From Strix aluco (taxonomy: Eukaryota; Chordata; Aves; Strigiformes; Strigidae): a stretch of DNA of 64,000 bases. A model generated the notes under the pieces. The model saw only the letters and a program-made list of their open reading frames with translations. It searched no databases and was not told the origin of the DNA. Positions 24,940-35,920 of this stretch are shown here, one piece after another; position 1 is the stretch's first letter, and every line of letters starts with the position of its first letter. The stretch spans positions 21,852,029 to 21,916,028 of the forward strand of contig NC_133933.1 of NCBI RefSeq assembly GCF_031877795.1, given 5' to 3'. The translations under genes were made by a program, and so were the position numbers.

Positions 24940-25488
24940 ATGGCTGTGGGCATCACCCGCGTCCTGATGGTGCTGAGCATCGTGCAATATGCTCTGCGAG
25001 TGGGTGACCGGGTGGACACGGCCACACAAGACCTCCTGTGGCAGAGTGAGGAGCAGGAGAGGCAAGAGATGACCTGGCTGCTGGAGCAGATGGATCAGAG
25101 GAGCCAGGAGCTGTGCGGCCTCACTCTGGAAGGCGTGCTCCTCGCTGCCTGCCAGCACTGGTGGTTTTGGGCCTCTGCCGAAACCCTGCTCCCGCTCCTT
25201 GGGCTCTACTGGCTGCGCAGGTGGAGGAGCGCTGACTCTGACAGCAGCAGCGAGCGGGGAAGCTCCAGCTGGTGCCCCTGAGACCACCCCTCGGGCACGT
25301 CTTCCACCAGAGCTGGGCACCGTGGGAGATCTGCCAGCGAGGCACTCCTGCATCCCCGGGGAGCACCTGATGGGGAACGTGCTGTGCTTCCTCCTCTGCC
25401 CCATGACGAGCTCAACACAAGGCAGGTCCCTGCTTTCCATGTAGCCTCTGCATCTGCATATAGCCTCTGCATCTAAATATCCAATAAA
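24940..25488 (+). pseudogene. ITPRIPL1-like gene copy with large internal deletion
   Basis: An acceptor (CTCTAG, 24931-24936) sits just before the ATG at 24940, as in avian ITPRIPL1-like genes with a 5'-UTR intron. The open frame of 113 codons (to 25281) reads as the family N-terminus: a hydrophobic start (TRVLMVLSIVQYALRVGD), an amphipathic coiled-coil stretch of about residues 28-60 (SQEL near its end), a membrane segment of about 64-92, then an acidic/Ser run. The family's large Mab-21-like domain should follow. Instead the sequence jumps, in another frame, to a short piece of the later domain (PELGTVGDLPARHSC, near 25310-25355). Another short piece and a poly(A) signal at 25483-25488 follow. 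I read this as an internally deleted pseudogene; a 113-residue membrane protein could still be made. Two 19-bp near-repeats (TAGCCTCTGCATCT) precede the poly(A) signal. The family call is from memory. Confidence 0.6.
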
Positions 25489-28400
25489 TGGGCTTGTTTT
25501 AAGAAATCCTGTGTCTATGAGCATCCGGGCAGCACTGTGTTGGGGAATGTTACCCCTTGGTTCCATCTCTGCTCAGTAACAAACAGATGAAGTTTGTTCT
25601 TGAATTTACGTTTGCAGTGGTTACACTTAAGATGTTTAGTGCCCCCCTCTCTTCTCTGTCTCCTTCTGGTGGTCTCCACAACCCCTCCTCCCTGTCTCCT
25701 TTCCCATGGCCCGGACCACCTCTGTCCTTGCTTCAAAGGCTGCCGCTGAAATCAGCTGTTCCATCCCCAGGTCTGGCTTTTTCTGGCTGCCGGGCATCTG
25801 GCTGAGATCAACCCACCACAAGTGGTTCCCTTCTTTTCCTCAGGGAACGAGCACAGAAGGCACACACCAAAGCAATGCTATTGGTAACGAGCAGAGTACC
25901 AGTAGGCAAGGGTCTCTGAAGTTCAGTGATGTGCTGAAAATCTAGAAGATGTCTCTCTGTCCCCAAAATGAGAATTAATGTGTTGTGTGGTGATTCGTGT
26001 ACGTGTAGTGATTGATTAGAAGATTTCACCATCTCCTGGGTGTCTGCTTAAGCCACATCTTAAGTAAGTGGAGGTTGCTGCAGGCGCAGCGCTGCCCCAA
26101 GCATCTGGGAGGATGGGTGAATTGGCAGCAGGGTGACAAGGACACTGCCTGAACTGCCTGCTGCCATGGGACAGCAGGAATTACTTGTTTCCTTCTTTCC
26201 CTCACCTAGGCTGGGGAAGGGGTAGGAACAACTGAGAGTCAGAGAGGGACTTCTGAGGTGCATTGCTTTGGGTCGACACTTTTCACTATCCTTTGCTTAT
26301 TGCTACAACTAGAGCCACAGCTGGCTCTAAGGCTTTATTGGGCTCAGCCACATACTTATCTGTTTCTATTTAACAAATAAATAAAAGCAAGCCCAGACAC
26401 TCTGTTCAAGGCAAATACTTGCATACAGTTACCTTTCATCTTTAGCAAAGAACCCAAGGTTCGCTCCAGCTTCTGGATAGATTTCTTAGTCTTACGCAAA
26501 ACCTGATACTAAACATAAGAAGAAATCAGAACTGATTGCTCTCTGCTCTGACTAGATTCATGTTTTAACATGCCTTGGTTGCTTTCTTCACTTTTCCTTC
26601 ACTTTGACCTTCAGTTATCTTGCTGTCTCTGTGAAAACAACTGCATTGTTTCACCAGCTACCCTTATCCATGTGAAAAAGGGAAAGAACTAATACCAGAG
26701 CAAACTTAAATACAGAATATAAATATTTGGGTATATGATATGCAATACATACACATAACACCCAGTCACATAGACATTTGCTACTTAACTCTGATCTTCT
26801 TTCATCAGCAAACGGTCTTGTTTGGATCATTCTCTTCTTGGAGCATGTCCAGAAATACGATGCTGTGGAGTCTTGTTGGATGTCTACCAACTTTAGGCAT
26901 AAGACTTTACTAATCATTTCCTAGGGGAATTTTGCTAGGAGAAGCCTTTGCCGTAATCTACTCTCAGCTACACTGATGTAAACTGTAATAACTTCAGTGC
27001 TGCATATCACTCTTTCATCATTTATAGCGCACATAACTGAGAACGTATGGCAAATGCATTTAAACATACACATCTCAAAAATATTTCAAGATTTATGTGA
27101 TTGGTGAGACGATCCACAATCGCCTTAGACAGGATGAATACCTTGCAAAGCTTTCACGCCGGATATTTTAGCCAGACACTAAGCACTAGGATTACAAGTG
27201 AACTTCTGTATTTAGGTTCTTGGAAAATATTGAACTTCCTCGGCCCCCAAAAGTGACACAAGGGGCACCTGATACTATGAAAAAGCAATTTTAAGAACTG
27301 GTATGTGAAGATAGTCCCCTTAGACTAGACAAAACAAGTACCTGTTTAGTCTTGGCTTCGGAGATCACAGTGACTTCAGCTTAATTGGCATCTTGTTCAG
27401 AACATGTCAAACTGAACTCTTACCTCAACCTGCATGAGAGGTAAAGGGCTCAGCAGGCACAAGCCCCAGATAGCAACAGTTTGCATGTTCAGAGCCTCCC
27501 TCTACAAGGACAATTCCTGTCCTAAACAGTCATTACCCTCTCCATTTTAAACTGGAAAACTGAAAGTAACCAATCTAACTAAATGAACTGGTGGCAGAGT
27601 TGAGGATAAAAGAACTCCTGATGTTTATTCCTCTGCCATGAGCATGGTAATATCCATCTTTTTTGGTAGCATTTTGGGTCAATTTCATCTTTAGAAACAA
27701 TTTTGTTTTGATTAAATATTTTCTTAGTTTAGAAGAGACCAATAACCAGTACTGGTGGTTGTTTTTTTCCTGACTTATTTTTCCAGTGTCTTGAAGATAG
27801 AGTGCACCTCATAAGGCTGAATGAATTACTCCCTCCCCTATAACTTCTTCTGTCCCTAAACTTACTAGCCCAATTTCACAGCAAAATGCAGTGAAATCAA
27901 GGTAATTTCATCATGGGATCCCTTGGTTTGTTTCCAAAACACTATAAAGAAGCTGCAAAGCCACAGGCTGCAAAAACCCCGTAAGAGAAGTGCACATAAG
28001 GCACATGATAAACTCATGACCCAGAGACTGCAAAGTGAACAATTTGCTTATGTTGAGCTGGCAGTTTTAAAGTAAAAGAGATCCAGGAAAGCTGCACACA
28101 GTGAAATTAGACACACACTGGCATGTGTAAAGATACAGTGGTCATCCTAATAAACCTGGTTAAATTTAAACATACCCACGTACAGTAGCGATGCATAGAG
28201 AAATAGTCACTGCTTCGCACCTTTGAGGCCGAGTTGTCTGACTGGGATAAATCAGCTCCCCGCAAGCTGCCTAAGAGTCTTGCCAGCGTAGCCCGGTGGC
28301 ATGCCTGTGACAAGCGCCGCTTTGCCACGCAGGGTTCTATCTCTTGCAGGTGTGTCAGGGGATTGGGACTCACTCTCGCATCTGTCTTCCTACAGTCTCC

Positions 28401-29060
28401 AGCTGTCTCCATCAAAAGCTACAATGCAACATTAATTTATACTGAATAAATATGTCAGCGAAGAAAAATCTTACAGCCTGCGTAGGGGACAGACAAAAAA
28501 GGAAATGTCTGGGTGACTGGCAGAGCACTCCAGCTCATTTTTCCATAGGAAGTCATGGAGTTGAAATCTCTTTGCCTTGAGGGATGGTACCTCTAAGTAC
28601 TAAAACCTAATTTACCACTAACGATAAACTGCATGGCATGAAACACAGCTGAAACAAGCTCCCATCTCCTGCACACTTCCCTGCAATGATTTGATGCTTC
28701 ATTTCCATGGGATATCCAGGGCTCAGCTTCACGAAGTGCTGAGGCTCCTCAGCTCCTACCGCCGTTACTAAAAGACAGACTTTTTCACAGCATTGGAATT
28801 TTTTTCTCCATTAACTGTGACATCGGAGCAGGCAATGATACCTGACATACAGATGTGCGAGAGGGCCAGATCCACAGCCAGTCGGGCCCGCTGCAGCCAC
28901 CCGCCGGCCTGACGGAGCCCTGGGTGCCTGCCTGGGGAAGCCCCTCCCGGCCGCCCGACTGATGCCCCCCGCCCCGTTACCGACCGCAAGTACTGCCTAG
29001 AGGCAGGACAGCCTGGCCCTACTGTTTCTTCTGCAGCCGGGAGGGGAAAGGCCGGCCCAG
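25489..29060. other. Intergenic stretch
   Basis: AT-richer sequence lies between the ITPRIPL1-like remnant and the WDR91 CpG island. I see no coding similarity on either strand, no convincing splice chain and no RNA gene. Confidence 0.5.
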
Positions 29061-29136
29061 GGAAGTCCGTGGGGGCCCACACCGGACGCCTCCGGGGATC
29101 GACCGATCGCTCCCCACCCTGCCCGGGCCAGTCCAG

Positions 29137-29222
29137 CCCCGCCCCGCCCGGCCCGGCCCGGCCCGGCCCGGCCCGGCCCGGCCTGGCCTCGCCCCGCCCC
29201 GCCCCGCCCCGCCCCGCCCCCT
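29137..29222. repeat. GC-rich array of CCCGG and CCCCG pentamers
   Basis: About eight GGCCC-type units are followed by about seven CCCCG units, upstream of the WDR91 start. The CCCCG units are Sp1-type GC boxes. The minus strand is G-rich in regular runs, which could form quadruplexes. Long GC-only frames across it are artefacts. Confidence 0.85.
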
Positions 29223-29279
29223 CCCATAGCCCCGCCGCCGCGCTTCTGCCCGCCAGCGCCCATACCTAAGCCGCATGTG

Positions 29280-29567
29280 GCGGAGGGCCAATCAGGACGC
29301 AGCCAGCGCCCGGCGGCGGCCAATAAGAAAGCGGAAAAAAGGCGGGCTTTAGGCGCCGGCAGGGAGGGAGTAGGCGGGGTGAGGCCGGCCGTGCGCATGT
29401 GCAACGGCGGAGACCACAAGCCCCGGCGTGCCTTGCGCTGGGTGGGCGCGGCAAGGTATGCTGGGAGTTGTAGTCCCCACGGCGCTGGGCCGGGCCATTT
29501 CGCTCGGGGCCGGGCTCCCCCTTCCCCGCCCGTGGGCGGGCGGAGCCGGCAGCGCCGCGGGGCCCCC
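29280..29567 (+). promoter_or_regulatory. CpG-island promoter of WDR91 with CCAAT boxes and ZNF143/STAF site
   Basis: CCAAT boxes lie at 29288-29292 and 29320-29324. At 29458-29476 the sequence ATGCTGGGAGTTGTAGTCC matches the reverse complement of the ZNF143/STAF consensus (ACTACAANTCCCAGCATGC), about 90 bp before the ATG. There is no TATA box. This is the layout of a housekeeping promoter. Confidence 0.75.
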
Positions 29568-32500
29568 ATGGCGGCGGTGGCGGAGCGGACGGATGAGCTG
29601 GTGCGGGAGTATCTGCTCTTCCGCGGCTTTGCCGCCGCCCTGAAGCAGCTGGACGCGGAGGTCAAGGCGGACCGGGAGAAGGGCTTCCGGGTGGGTGGCG
29701 GCCGTGTCCCCCCTCTCGGCGGGGCGCTGGGTGCGGGTGCCCCCCGGGGAGGACGCGGTCCCCGGGCAGGCCGCGGGCGCCCCTCCGCACACCCGCTCCC
29801 CGGGCCGGGCGAGGGGAGTGAGCTGGGTGGCGGCGGGGCACCTCTTGGAGCCCCTGCGCTTCCTCGCGGGGGCAGCTCGTCTCCGGGGCGGCCGCTCTCG
29901 CCCCGCCCTCCCTGGGTCGGGCGCCGGGGTCCGGCCGGCCGAGCAGGCGGGACCCCCCGCATCCCGGTGGCGGGGGCCGCCGCCCGGCCCTGCCGCCGTT
30001 TGTGTAGGCGCAGCCTCCCGGCGCGGGGGTATTGGCCGGGCGAAGGCTTTCCTCCCGCTTGGCTCCGAAGCGGCGTTAGCGTAGGGCAGCAGCGGTGGGC
30101 GACGGGCTCCAGCCCCTCGCCTGGCTCCCTCCGCAGCCAGCGGCTGCCGTTCCCGGCCCGGCGGTCTGCTCGGCCTGTCCGAAACCGCCGTCTACTGACC
30201 CTACGCCCGACCTGTAAACCACCAGAGAACTTTCAGCATCGTGCCGAGAGGAACGGAGAAGATGCGTCTACGAGAGGGCAGCGGCTGGAGGACATCTATT
30301 TGCGTGGTGGTGAGATTTTTTTATCCAGTGGCTTTACAGCTCCACTCCTTAGTTGGGATGTCTTAAGCACCAGCTACCTTGCTAGATGTGTGGATGTTGG
30401 TGCAGCATTTGCCAGCCTCGAAAATACAGTTTCAGCCCGTCGAGCTTTCTGTTCCTGTAGCGGCAGTTATGGGCACTGAAGTAGTGTTTTGAACGGTCAG
30501 ATTTTTCTTCAACCAGCAGTGTAACCACTCCTTTATCACTCCTAAGGCATGTTGCTTTTATTTTTAAAACATAAGCACTTTGCTAATGTTTAGAGGTCAG
30601 CAAACAGTTGATTTAATTATGTTGTCCAAGGAGGGACTCTACTGGGGTCACAGACTTCTATTGCCTATATCTGTAGGAAACCACAGAGTTAGAGGATGGG
30701 TGATGTCCTAAGACATTAACTGATGAGGGAGGATCAAACCACATATTCAAACAACTTTGGTAGTTGGGTTTTGTGTAGAGTGTAGATTTTTTTTTTTCTT
30801 GATGCTTGTCTTGTCCATCAGAAATCACTGAACTAAAGTTCTATTCCCACACCACTACTCTGCCTTATTCATATTGCAGAAATTACTTTCAAAGAGGCAT
30901 AATGACAAAAAAAAATCTGTTGCAAACTTTTATGCCTGTCTTGTTAGTAAATGATGTTATTAAAGATAAAGGTACTTCAAAAATTGCAGTACAATGGGTC
31001 TTTCTTTCTCTTTCTGTTGGCTACAGTTTTTTCCTTTCAGTTTAAAAATAATACTATTTTCCAGATGCTGCCTTTGAGTTTTCAACAGTTAATCACATTG
31101 TTCCTGTTTCTTCATTATCACCTGACTTCTTTTAAAAGAAGTGGAAAGTTTTGCTTACTTGCAAAAAACCCCCACCAACTGTGTTTAACAAAATGTGATC
31201 TTTTTGTCAAAATCTATGTGCTTTCATGTTTCTTTCTTTTTTTATTTGAAAGGTGCCGCAGAGTGGGAGAATGCTAATACAAAACGCAGAGTGTTTCCAG
31301 GATTAGGAAAATAGCTAACGCGTAAGTGCTGGATTGTAGTCTTGTTTGTGCAGTTAAAGCTTCTCAGCATTAAGTTACAGAAAGTCTCTTGTGCCGGAAG
31401 AGCCCTCATGTGACTGCAGTCTTCCCTGGTTTGCCCTCTTTAGGTGGATAAGATAGTGGACCAGCTGCAGCAGTTTGTTCAGAGCTATGATCTGCCTGCC
31501 CTGAGGGATTACTGGAGTTATCTGGACCAACGCCTTTTCAGCTGTCTGGAGGATGTGTACAGGCCAACAGTGAACAGACTGAAGACCAGCTTATTCCGAT
31601 ACTACCTCGTCCATGCTGTTCAGGTAGTGTTTGATTTTTAGGCTTCTGTTTTGAAAAGATCCTGGTCTCTGAAACCAGAACAATAAAATACCCTTGTGAG
31701 CCTCTGACAGGCCTGGTGGGTAAGGGACAAGCAATTTGTGTGTCATGTATCAGGAGTGTAGTAAGGAGTTTGATGCAGACTCACATGACAAGATTGTAAT
31801 CAGGATAGGAAGCTCAGGTGAGAGGAAGTACAGTTAACTGGGAGCAAGGTATTCACACTTGGACATGAAGGTAGGTCTCACTCAGGATGGTTGTGCTGCT
31901 AGCTCAGCCTGTGTTAGTAACCTGGATACTGGGAGAGATCACAAGGTTTGTAAAGATCTCCTCATGGGGCACTGCCATGAGAACAGAGGAGGACAAGAGC
32001 AGTGCTCAGAGCACTCTTCCTAAATTGAAGAAACTGACAGAAGAAAGCCTCAAGCACCTGTATGTAGGTAGTGGTAGTCAGCTGCTCCAGTGCAGAATAA
32101 GGAACAATTGAGCAGGCAGCAGCAGTGCAAGGAAGGACCTTACTGCAGTACTGGTGATCAACAGGCAGGATTGTCTGTATTCTTTCCACTCTAACCTGCT
32201 GGCAGGGCTCAGCCAGTCCTTCACGCACCACAGTTCTTAAAGCATCAAGGGAGTTGGAGAGTCCAGAAGAAAACAAGGTGGCTTGAAGTTGGTGGAGCTG
32301 AGGTTTAGTTTATGAAAGAGGGGAGAAGTGGGCTTCAAATCTGTACAAGGTAATGTGGGAGAGAAAATGAATGAATGAATGTTTTTTGTTTGCTTTAAAT
32401 AAAACAGAAAATAATGAGCTTAAAATGGAGCAGACATCTTGTTGAAACCCTAAGAAAGTCAATGGAATGTATTACACAGGGTGGGCTTTGGCAAGCAGAC

Positions 32501-33973
32501 AATACCTGTCAGGAATTCATGTTTCATTTCTTACCATTTAGAAGCAATGTTTCCTCCTTGATTCCATTCTCTGACTGAAAATCTTTAATGATGGGTGTTA
32601 GTGGAGGAGTCAAAATCTAATGCACACTTCTGCGAGTGCATTTTTTTCATGTTTTGTTTTGCCCATTGCTTACCCTGAGATATAGCCTGAAAACGTTTCC
32701 ACCTGATTCAGACAGGAAAGTCACATCTGCTGTAGACTTGAGTAATTTGAAGTATACTTTGGTCCTGTGTATGAATGCTCATGTCTTGGGTCAGTGCACA
32801 AACTACACTGGTTTAGCTGGAAATCAGTGTAAGTGATTAGTTCAAGTTGCCTCAGCCTTTAAACAAGACTGTGGTGATGACTAGAAAGAAGGTCGTGTTA
32901 AGTGCCTTTGTGAGCTTCTCCTAGTGTATTTGAGATTTTTTTGCTCTGATGAATCTGTTAACTCTAACCACTTGCTCTGTTGGGTGGTGAAAGTAGTTGT
33001 TAGTACGTTAATAACACAGAGCGAATATTCCTAGAACCCGTGTGGTGGCATTAATGGAAGTGTGAGCCCTGTTCTTGCTGTGTTTCAGACCTGCCGCAAT
33101 GACAAGGCACAGGAGTTTTTCCTCAAGCAGGCTTCCGAGCTCCAGAACCAGGCGGAGTGGAAAGATTGGTTTGTCCTGCTCTTCCTCCCTGCCCCAGACT
33201 CCAACCCCACCTTTGCCACCTATTTCTCACGCCAGTGGACAGATACGATTATTGTGTCTCTGCACAACTTCCTGAGCGTCTTATTTCAGGGCATGCATAT
33301 CCTTTTGGCAACTAATAGTTAAATCTCCCTTGCCCTGTTATGCTTACTATTAACAGCGGTGCCAGGAATATAGTATTACAGAACTTGCTGCTTTCAGGTG
33401 GTTGCTTAGGGCCAAGACTTAATAGGAAGCTGGTGTTTACCAGAGGATGTTGGAATAGTTATTGTTCAAGTATCTGATGATGTGTTATATTCCCTGGGCA
33501 CAAACGATGGTGGTTGTTGCTAATGCTGAACTCATCCCTATACTAGTGACTAGAAATCTTGTGCAGATCTCATTCTGAACTGTTTCTTCAGTGTACACTA
33601 ATGCAGTAACATAACCTGTCCTGTCCTCCACTTCTGACATGTAAAAAGGAAGAATCTAAAAATCCTTGCAAAACTCATGTGAAATAGTTTGTGCAACAGT
33701 AAAGGACAAAGCAAGTACAAAGTTGGCTTAGGTAACTAAGCTGTTACTAGCCTTCTGGCCTCGCACAGGCTTCTTGCTGGTAATATGGACTGCACAGCTT
33801 TCAGGCAAATGGCCGGTGTGGAGTGCTGGCTTTTAGAATTAAGCCAGGTGCATACGAGTTCTTGCCTTGGTTTTCTTTAACATTCTTCACCAGTTCCAGT
33901 CATTTTGAACTTTGAAGCTGAATGTCTCAGGAGCAGTCTCATACAAGAAGAAAATGAATCTTTGCGGCATAAG
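29568..33973 (+). CDS. WDR91: WDR91 N-terminal part, exons 1-4 only
   Basis: Exons are 29568-29690, 31444-31623, 33089-33290 and 33894-33973. Exon 1 encodes 41 residues ([16 protein letters not shown]), the LisH-like dimerisation region. Exon 2 gives [20 protein letters not shown] and DYWSYL. Exon 3 gives [10 protein letters not shown] and [11 protein letters not shown]. Exon 4 gives [12 protein letters not shown] and EENESLRHK, the start of the coiled coil. These match WDR91 nearly residue by residue as recalled. WDR91 works with WDR81 on endosomes to restrain PI3P synthesis. Exon 3 lacks a GT donor where expected. A GC donor at 33291 (CAGG|GCATGC) would join exon 4 in frame but drop three residues (usually CMP). 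Exons 5 onward, including all WD40 repeats, are not visible downstream in the window, so this is either a partial duplicate or a gene broken by rearrangement. No stop interrupts the four exons. Confidence 0.85.
29691..31443. other. WDR91 intron 1
   Basis: The frame of exon 1 stays open far into this GC-rich intron, to 30479. That is composition, not coding: the exon 1 donor and exon 2 acceptor fit the family exactly. Nothing else is seen. Confidence 0.6.
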
Positions 33974-35790
33974 GTCAGAACTGAAGTCACTCTTTAATTG
34001 CTGACTGTATGAGGCTGTGAGTTTTTTAAAATTGGTTCCATCCATTCAAGAAAATTGTAACTGTTCAGTTCAGTGCATTTATTCCGATGCAGATTCTTCT
34101 GTAAGTCCTTTAACTGTCTCCAGCAAACTTAGGGTTGTGATGATATTGTCAAATGCCTGTTCAGGGTATTACTGTGCCTTTGCTGGAGGTGACTGTCCCT
34201 CTCCCTGTGCTATCTGATAGGTGGCTGGATACTGTGCAAAATCCTTTCCTGCTGCACTGCAAAGTCAAGACAAGCTGAAACTAGTGACAGGTTAAGGGCA
34301 TATATGGCTGACTTTGTGTGGAAACTTGTGAATAGTGTTTAGTCACTTCCAAATTTTACCTGATGGAGTAATAGAAATGGGCAATAACTTCTGGCAAAGA
34401 AGCAGAAACTGTTACTTCTGAAATGGCCGCTTCACCGTGGTTGAAGTGCACTTAAAGCAATTTAGATCGACTAATGGAAATGTTGTGAATGTTGTGTTTC
34501 CCAACTCTAGACCTTACAGTAAACTGTAAGAAGGGCTGACTGGTTCAGACAAAATGACACGCAGCTCCATGTCTTGTTTTTGACAGTATCAGCAGCAGAT
34601 GCATAGAGAGAGGGTGTAAGAATATATAACATGGGTTGGTCCTTTCCCAGTGTAACTTCCTATTAGAGAGATTTGGGAAATCGACAGTTTAAGAACTTTC
34701 TAAACTACAGATCACATGTGGATGATCACATACAAGTGGGAAGCCTTATTCATGTAAGCAGGACTTTAGTTTCGCTTCCTCAAACACACCAAGTAAAAGC
34801 TCTCTGTATGAATACTTCAGTAAAGTAAGTTTTGTGCCTTACCTCCTGTGTTACAAAATACTATGTGGTATGTGGTGCTCCGTTTCAACTGTTTTGGTAG
34901 CTGATCAACACTGTTAATTTGTCCTAAAAATGTTGAAGTAAAATAGAATAATTGGTTTCAAAAAGGAGGTTTTTTTCCAAAAGAAAAGCGAGGTTTGTCA
35001 CTGTGTACTGTATGGAGTCAGTAGATTAGGTAGACTTTGACAGGAGGGCTCTGCAAAGATGGTCCGTGAATTGGGACAACAGGATAAGGCACGTTTTGAA
35101 AGAGAGCTCTTTTATTTCCTCCGATTTTGTATTCTGTACTTTTAGTCAAAGCTGATTTTGTTTGTGGTATGTTGATTGATGTCACTTACAGACTGGATAA
35201 GCGTTCTGTGGCAAATAGGCAGAGGTAAAACTTGACTTTCCTTTTTGGAGAACTGGTCAGAAAAGGAAGCAGCTACCTATAGAATACAATTTTAAAAATT
35301 GGTGTGGATAAATACCGAATTCGATGCTACTTGAAATTAAGTAGTGATTCTGATTTCACTGTTGAAACAATGCAAATACATGAATAACAAGCTGGATTTC
35401 TAAAGCTCCATTTTCTTGTAATTTCTTTACTTAAACATTGTGATAAAAGGAAAAAGAATTATATCTGAAAAATGAATGTATGGAAACAGAAAAGCCTGAA
35501 GAACTCTTCATGTGAACAAGAGTCCCAAGCATAAACCACAGCTGTCAAGAAAGCTGCATCCTGAGGTTCCTCTCTGCTAAGGGGGAAAAAGAAAACTGTC
35601 TCTTTCTTCATAATATGGAGATAAATCTCACTGTCGTGCTTGGGAGAGAGCTGGGCAGGGTGTGGAGTTGGATTTCAGGGTGACCTGATGGCACTGGCTT
35701 CAGTGCGCCCTGCCGGCTCACCTTCTCCCACATTTGGGCATCTCTCGGGCCACAGGCCTGCCATGCCCAGCCCCGCCACAGTTGGCCACA
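33974..35790. other. Sequence after WDR91 exon 4
   Basis: The sequence starts with a normal donor (AAG|GTCAGA), so transcription should continue, but no WDR91 exon 5 is found. It is AT-rich and I recognise no gene or repeat. Confidence 0.5.
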
Positions 35791-35870
35791 CCCATTGGCC
35801 ACCGTCACAATTGACATCACAATGGCTTCTGTCACCAGCCACCTCACGGGGCCCTATAAAAACAGGGACC
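35785..35870 (+). promoter_or_regulatory. Compact TATA promoter with CRE-like site
   Basis: An inverted CCAAT box (ATTGG, about 35793), a CRE-like TGACATCAC (35812-35820) and a TATA box TATAAAAA (35855-35862) lie within 70 bp. The TATA box is 66 bp before the ATG at 35921, which implies a 5' UTR of only about 30-40 bases. The upstream ATG at about 35822 lies before the TATA box and is unlikely to be used. Confidence 0.65.
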
Positions 35871-35920
35871 CTGCAGCTGGCCCACCAGTTGCCGAGCTTA
35901 CAGGCTCTCAGAAGCCAAGC

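Noticed and set aside
24808-25566. 252-codon minus-strand frame
   Set aside because: It is the antisense shadow of the ITPRIPL1-like remnant, with no protein features.
28997-29962. 321-codon minus-strand frame across the CpG island
   Set aside because: It is made of Arg/Gly/Pro runs from the GC pentamer array and is antisense to WDR91 exon 1; it is a composition artefact.
29277-30479. 400-codon + frame including WDR91 exon 1
   Set aside because: Only 29568-29690 matches WDR91, and it ends at a good donor. The rest is promoter and intron kept open by GC content.
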